From the NCBI GenBank assembly GCA_017303635.1, contig JAFLCG010000004.1, positions 62,001-126,000 of the forward strand: 64,000 nucleotides of DNA, in the 5' to 3' direction. Both the position numbers and the translations under genes were made by a program. Positions within the stretch are counted from its first letter, which is position 1. Each line of letters opens with the position of its first letter. This document shows positions 60,158 to 64,000 of the stretch, in pieces. The DNA comes from Anaerolineae bacterium. Lineage in GTDB: Bacteria; Chloroflexota; Anaerolineae; Aggregatilineales; Phototrophicaceae. Below the pieces are notes generated by a model. The model made no database searches and was not told the DNA's origin. It saw only the letters and a list, made by a program, of their open reading frames with translations.

Positions 60158-61707
60158 GGTTGTGGCTCCGCTTCTTCGGTGCTTTCGCCCACCAGCACCC
60201 GTTTGAGGATCTTCCCGGCTGCCGAAATGGGAAGCTGATCCCGAAATTCGATGTGTCGCGGGACTTTATAGCCCGCCAGGTGAAAACCAATATGCTGCTT
60301 AAGCGACTCGGCGGTCAGGCTCTGCTCCCGCTTCAGGACAACGAAGGCTTTGCCCACCTCGCCCCACTTGGGATCTGGCACGCCGACCACCGCGCACATC
60401 TCCACCGCCGGGTGCCGGTAGATGACCTGCTCGATCTCAGTCGGGTAGATGTTCTCACCCCCGCTGATGTACATATCCTTCTTACGATCCACAATGTAGA
60501 AGTAATTGCCCTCATCCATCAGCGCCAGGTCGCCGGTATGGAAGTAGCCTTCCGCATCCAGGACGGCGGCGCTGGCTTCCGGGTCATTGAAGTAGCCCGA
60601 AGCGCGGGAAGGCCCCCGCAGGACCAGTTCCCCCACCTGACCAGGCGCCAGGGGCTGATTGTGTTCATCCACCACACGGGCATCGACGAAGAAGTTAGGC
60701 CGCCCGATGCTGCCCGCTTTGCTGATCGCATCTTCCGGGGCCAGCGCGAACACGCCGGGGCCGAACTCGGACATGCCAAACCCCTGCTTGAAGACCACGC
60801 CCTTCTCCCGCCGGAACTGCTCCACCAGCGCCACCGGCAGGGGTGCGCCACCGCTGGTACAAAAGCGCAGGTTGCTCAGGTCTGCGCCGTCCCAGTTGGG
60901 CGCAGTCGTCATCATCTGGTAGGTGGTCGGCACCGCGGCGTAGATGGTCGCGGCGTACTCTTCCAGCAGGTTAAGCACCTGCTCGGCATCGAACTTGCGC
61001 GTGAGCACCACCGTCCCGCCCAGGATGAGCAGGGGCATGGTATAAACCAGCAGCCCGCCCGTATGGAACAACGGAAACGTATTGACCGTAATATCCCCAT
61101 GTTGCAGGTCATGGATGATAGTGTTGAGCGTATTCCAGGCGATCATCCGGTGGCTGATCTGTGCGCCTTTGGGCAATCCAGTCGTGCCACCCGTGAAGAT
61201 CAGGCAGGCGATGTCTTCTTCGGTCAGGTCTTCGGTCGTGACCGGACGCAGCACCGAGTCCATCAGCACCTTTTCAAAATAACGGCTGTTCGGGATGCCC
61301 GTCCCTTCGATATGCAGCCAGTGACCGATGGCATTCTGTTCCCCGGCAATCTGCTCCACCGCGCCCTTGAAGTCATCCGAGTAGATCAGCACCTTCGGCG
61401 TGGTTTTATCCAGCAGTTGTGCCAGTTCGCGCCAGTGCAACCGCCAGTTCAGGCCCACCAGAATCGCCCCCAGCTTGGCGCAGGCGAAGAACGTATCCAG
61501 ATACTCCACCCCGTTATGCGCCAGCATCGCCACCCGGTCGCCCTTCCGCACGCCCGCCCCGTCGTGCAACCAGTTTGCCAACCGGTTGGCACGGGTATTG
61601 AGCTCCCGATAGGTGAAAGACCGATGCGGCACTTTGCCAGCATCCACCAGTGCCAGATGGTCGGGTGTGTAGAGCGCCCTCCGCCCGATGTAATCCCCGA
61701 TGAACAT
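60154..61707 (-). CDS. Acyl-CoA synthetase (AMP-forming, ANL family)
   Basis: 517 residues. The AMP-binding A3 loop is LIFTGGTTGLPKG; A5 YGMSE-like (KQGFGMSEFGPGVF), A7 YFHTGDLALMDEGNYFYIVDRKKDMYISGGENIYP, and the C-terminal AAGKILKRVL with the catalytic Lys. It activates a carboxylic acid to the acyl-CoA. Chain or aromatic preference cannot be told. Overlaps MaoC by ATGA and is 11 bases from the Lrp regulator gene. Confidence 0.92.
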   Translation of the reverse strand: MFIGDYIGRRALYTPDHLALVDAGKVPHRSFTYRELNTRANRLANWLHDGAGVRKGDRVAMLAHNGVEYLDTFFACAKLGAILVGLNWRLHWRELAQLLDKTTPKVLIYSDDFKGAVEQIAGEQNAIGHWLHIEGTGIPNSRYFEKVLMDSVLRPVTTEDLTEEDIACLIFTGGTTGLPKGAQISHRMIAWNTLNTIIHDLQHGDITVNTFPLFHTGGLLVYTMPLLILGGTVVLTRKFDAEQVLNLLEEYAATIYAAVPTTYQMMTTAPNWDGADLSNLRFCTSGGAPLPVALVEQFRREKGVVFKQGFGMSEFGPGVFALAPEDAISKAGSIGRPNFFVDARVVDEHNQPLAPGQVGELVLRGPSRASGYFNDPEASAAVLDAEGYFHTGDLALMDEGNYFYIVDRKKDMYISGGENIYPTEIEQVIYRHPAVEMCAVVGVPDPKWGEVGKAFVVLKREQSLTAESLKQHIGFHLAGYKVPRHIEFRDQLPISAAGKILKRVLVGESTEEAEPQP

Positions 61708-61718
61708 GCGCGAACCCT

Positions 61719-62201
61719 TTACTTCAAGGCCACAGCCGTGGTCACTTTAATCTCATTCAGGACGACACTCGTCTCAATCTTCTCGATGCCGGGCAGTGTC
61801 ATCAGGTGCTCACTGATGAAGCGCTCCAGCGCCTTGTGGTCACTGCTGACCACCTTCAACAGCAGGTCATGCGTCCCGGCTGTGTGATAACACTCCAGCA
61901 CAGCGGGCAGGGGTTCCAGCGCCGCCCGCACTCGCTCGACTTGCTCCCGGCTGTGCTGTTGCAAACTCAGCCGGATGAAGGCCACCAGGTCATAGCCCGC
62001 CATCTCGTAATCCAGCAGCGCCACATACTGGCGGATCATGCCCGCCCGTTCCAGCCGCTTGATGCGTTGGTACACAGCCGGGGGCGAAAGAAAAATCTTC
62101 CGCGCCAGATCCGCCACGCTGATCCGTCCATTGACCTGTAACTCTTCCAGAATGGCGCGGTCGAGTTGGTCAAACGCGCCATCAAATACCGATTTCGCCA
62201 T
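61719..62201 (-). CDS. Lrp/AsnC family transcriptional regulator
   Basis: 160 residues. HTH DRAILEELQVNGRISVADLARKIFLSPPAVYQRIKRLERAGMIRQY, then an AsnC/RAM domain (VAFIRLSLQQHSREQVERVRAAL, LLKVVSSDHKALERFISEHL). It is the first gene of the Lrp/ligase/MaoC run, so it likely controls that run, sensing an amino acid or a degradation product. Confidence 0.93.
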   Translation of the reverse strand: MAKSVFDGAFDQLDRAILEELQVNGRISVADLARKIFLSPPAVYQRIKRLERAGMIRQYVALLDYEMAGYDLVAFIRLSLQQHSREQVERVRAALEPLPAVLECYHTAGTHDLLLKVVSSDHKALERFISEHLMTLPGIEKIETSVVLNEIKVTTAVALK

Positions 62202-62298
62202 ATCCCGCCCTCATGCCGGACTCCACGTCTCCCATCCAGTATGGAGCAGAAACCCAACGCTGACCGGATGCGCCTTGTATCTCAAATCCAGGTAGGCC

Positions 62299-62340
62299 GT
62301 AGGGGCAGACTAAGCGCATCTTCGCTTGCATGTCCGCCCG
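62299..62340 (-). repeat. Dispersed palindrome, diverged ATATACGG type
   Basis: GTAGGGGCAGACTAAGCG...CGCTTGCATGTCCGCCCG, in reverse orientation. The outer ends match but the middle has drifted. Confidence 0.55.
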
Positions 62341-62348
62341 CTCGGACT

Positions 62349-63416
62349 TCACCCATTCGCCTTCAGGTGGGCATGGAACGCCGCGTTGAACTCCGCCGGA
62401 CGTTCGATATAGGGTGTATGACCCGTATCCGGCAGCACGATCTCCTGATAGCTGCCGCCGTGCGCCTGGTAGGCTTCCAGCACCGCCCGGCTCTGGCTGA
62501 CCATCGGCTGCGAGGGATAGACCTCGGCACCCGGCCATCCAGGGATGACGCCATAAGCCCCCAGCGTCCCCATATCGAACAGTGAGGTATCGCTTACGAT
62601 CTGGTCATCAGCACCGCGCACCCACAGCACCGGCGGCTTGGGGCTGATGTGGTTCAACCGGGACACATCCCCGGCATACAATGGCGAAAGCGCGTTCGCC
62701 GGGCCGAACTTGCCGGGAGCCGTCATCGGCCAGTGAGAGGAAGGCACCGAATCGCCGGGGTATTCCTGCGGCCCGACATGCTCGGAAAGCAGGGACGAGA
62801 GCAGTTCTTCTTCACGGGCAGGCTTGAAGGGTGGCTTCCAGTAGAAGCTGTTCATGACGATGCGCGGTGATGCCTGCGGGTTATCGGTACCGCGATCCCC
62901 GGCAGCCATCAATTGGGTGAAGGTCGCGTTGACAATACCGCCGCCGCTGCCTGCACCATCCGGGTTACACATCTGCCCATCAGCGCCTTTACTGCCCCCA
63001 AATCCATAGGGCGAACCCGGCGCGGCCAGTGTCACGCTGATGATCCGCCCCGGTGCATCCATCATCATGCGCCAGATGACCGAGCCGCCCATCGAGTGCC
63101 CGGCGACGTGTGCCTGCTGAATGCCCAGCGTATCCAGCAAGGCGAAGGCATCATCGGCCAGGTCGCCCATGCCCCGCGTGGCATCAATCTTTTGGCTGCG
63201 GTCAGCTTCGCCATAACCCCGTTGATCCGGTGCGATCCCCCGGTAACCTGCCGGGAGCGCCACCATCGTCTCTTCCCAGTAGGTCGCAGACGAAGCGTTG
63301 CCGTGCAGGAACAGCACTGGAATGCCGTCCTCCGGCCCGCTGAACAGGACGCGGGTCGTCAGGCGGGCGCTGCTGATGGTCTTGGCGGTAATACCGGCTA
63401 TAGTCGGAATGGACAT
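62349..63416 (-). CDS. Alpha/beta hydrolase
   Basis: 355 residues from the ATG at 63416, with AAGGAG upstream. Fold markers: LFLHGNASSATYWEE (oxyanion HGN), nucleophile S108 in VAGHSMGGSVIW, Asp in LWVRGADDQIVS, and His in DTGHTPYIERP. Esterases, haloalkane dehalogenases and C-C hydrolases share this triad; substrate unknown. It lies between two acyl-CoA synthetase genes on the same strand. Confidence 0.88.
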   Translation of the reverse strand: MSIPTIAGITAKTISSARLTTRVLFSGPEDGIPVLFLHGNASSATYWEETMVALPAGYRGIAPDQRGYGEADRSQKIDATRGMGDLADDAFALLDTLGIQQAHVAGHSMGGSVIWRMMMDAPGRIISVTLAAPGSPYGFGGSKGADGQMCNPDGAGSGGGIVNATFTQLMAAGDRGTDNPQASPRIVMNSFYWKPPFKPAREEELLSSLLSEHVGPQEYPGDSVPSSHWPMTAPGKFGPANALSPLYAGDVSRLNHISPKPPVLWVRGADDQIVSDTSLFDMGTLGAYGVIPGWPGAEVYPSQPMVSQSRAVLEAYQAHGGSYQEIVLPDTGHTPYIERPAEFNAAFHAHLKANG

Positions 63417-63473
63417 CCAGAAACTCCTTAAAGCAACAAAATTCAATTTCGATCCTGGGGGTGATCCAGCAGA

Positions 63474-64000
63474 TCACCCTTGCGGATGGGTTATAAATCG
63501 TTCCCGCAGTTCGCGTTTGAGCACCTTGCCCGCCGCATTCCGGGGCAGCACTTCGATAAAAGCGACTTCACGCGGCACCTTGAACTTGGCAAGGTTCGCG
63601 CGGCAGTGTGCCAGAACCGCCTGTGAATCGAGGGTGAATCCCGGTTTGGCGACGAGGATTGCCAGACCACATTCCCCCCAGCGTTCATCCGGCACACCGA
63701 TCACCGCCGCTTCCGCCACGCCGTCCACCTGGTACAACACCTGCTCCACTTCAGCCGGATAAACGTTCTCCCCTCCGCTGATATACATATCCTTGTAGCG
63801 ATCCACAATGTAGATGCAGCCTTCTTCATCTACGGTTCCTGCATCACCGGAATGCAGCCAGCGATTGCCGTGTGCATCAGTTGTGAAGCTCTCCGCATTC
63901 GCATCCGGTCGCTTCCAGTACCCGGGCGTGACGTTCGGCCCGCTGATGATCACTTCACCCACTTCGCCGGGTTTCACATCGCTGAAGTCCTCGCGCACCA
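63474..64000 (-). CDS. Acyl-CoA synthetase, C-terminal part (cut by window end)
   Basis: About 175 residues of an AMP-forming synthetase: GEVIISGPNVTPGYWKRPDANAES, HSGDAGTVDEEGCIYIVDRYKDMYISGGENVYPAEVEQVLY (A7/A8), and the C-terminal AAGKVLKREL with the catalytic Lys. The frame is open to the window edge; the N-terminal domain lies beyond it. Similar in the aligned part to 60154-61707, so the two may be paralogues. Downstream by 57 bases is the alpha/beta hydrolase on the same strand. Confidence 0.92.
   Translation of the reverse strand, partial: VREDFSDVKPGEVGEVIISGPNVTPGYWKRPDANAESFTTDAHGNRWLHSGDAGTVDEEGCIYIVDRYKDMYISGGENVYPAEVEQVLYQVDGVAEAAVIGVPDERWGECGLAILVAKPGFTLDSQAVLAHCRANLAKFKVPREVAFIEVLPRNAAGKVLKRELRERFITHPQG

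Noticed and set aside
60160-61887. 575-codon plus-strand open frame
   Set aside because: Antisense to the acyl-CoA synthetase with intact A3/A7/A10 motifs.

Overview
The window is GC-rich, densely coded bacterial DNA with a mosaic of short operons on both strands. Several traits point to Chloroflexota (Anaerolineae-like): secreted proteins with Thr/Pro linkers (TPT/PTST runs), a penicillin-binding protein with Ig-like C-terminal modules, an ECF sigma/RskA pair, many small extracytoplasmic SH3 and beta-propeller proteins, and intergenic regions full of short palindromic repeats. This placement is inference from gene style. No rRNA is present, and the only RNA gene is one tRNA with a CAT anticodon.

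Layout. 1-5 kb: end of a penicillin-binding protein whose three catalytic motifs are all substituted, a lone DUF433 antitoxin, a SUKH/membrane-protein pair and an SH3-repeat secreted protein. 5-13.8 kb: AI-2E-type exporter, M29 aminopeptidase, membrane protein, PPOX-fold protein, GH-A-like glycosidase, small antitoxin-like protein, GNAT, EcsC-like and FHA proteins. 14-18 kb: FtsH, peroxiredoxin plus F420-type oxidoreductase, SIS isomerase, tRNA. 18.4-27.3 kb: FprA-type reductase with two beta-propeller proteins, an alginate-lyase-like protein, a TPR/DUF4352-like protein, a stand-alone BLUF photoreceptor, LD-carboxypeptidase, TetR regulator and nitroreductase.

27.4-35.4 kb is a putative redox/metal island. 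A two-component pair, with the regulator gene broken by a frameshift, faces an operon encoding a small anchored Gln/Pro protein, the flavin transferase ApbE, an SH3 protein with an Asp/Glu/His tail, and a di-heme ferric-reductase-like membrane protein. Matching 11-bp-spaced direct repeats (CTTAAATC-N3-CTTAAAT) lie upstream of both units, and a weaker one lies upstream of an orphan Flp pilin. A CtpE-like P-type ATPase is divergent from the operon.

35.4-42.4 kb: GNAT, ECF sigma/RskA, secreted protein, NDP-sugar pyrophosphorylase, WD40 protein, Flp pilin and an AlkZ/YcaQ-type glycosylase. 42.5-49.4 kb: a LacI-controlled oligosaccharide operon (binding protein, two permeases, GH3 beta-glucosidase, no ATPase) with three LacI-type operators. 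49.4-51.2 kb: endonuclease/phosphatase-fold protein and a small membrane protein.

51.4-64 kb (minus strand): a complete Liv-type ABC transporter (binding protein, LivG, F, H, M) runs into a LarA-family nickel-pincer racemase homologue and an FGGY kinase overlapping by ATGA, which suggests uptake, epimerisation and phosphorylation of a hydroxy/aldonic acid. Upstream lie MaoC hydratase, two acyl-CoA synthetases (one cut by the window end), an Lrp/AsnC regulator and an alpha/beta hydrolase. The most notable candidates are the flavinylation/ferric-reductase island with its predicted regulon, the Liv-LarA-kinase operon, the degenerate PBP, and the MITE-like and palindromic repeat families.
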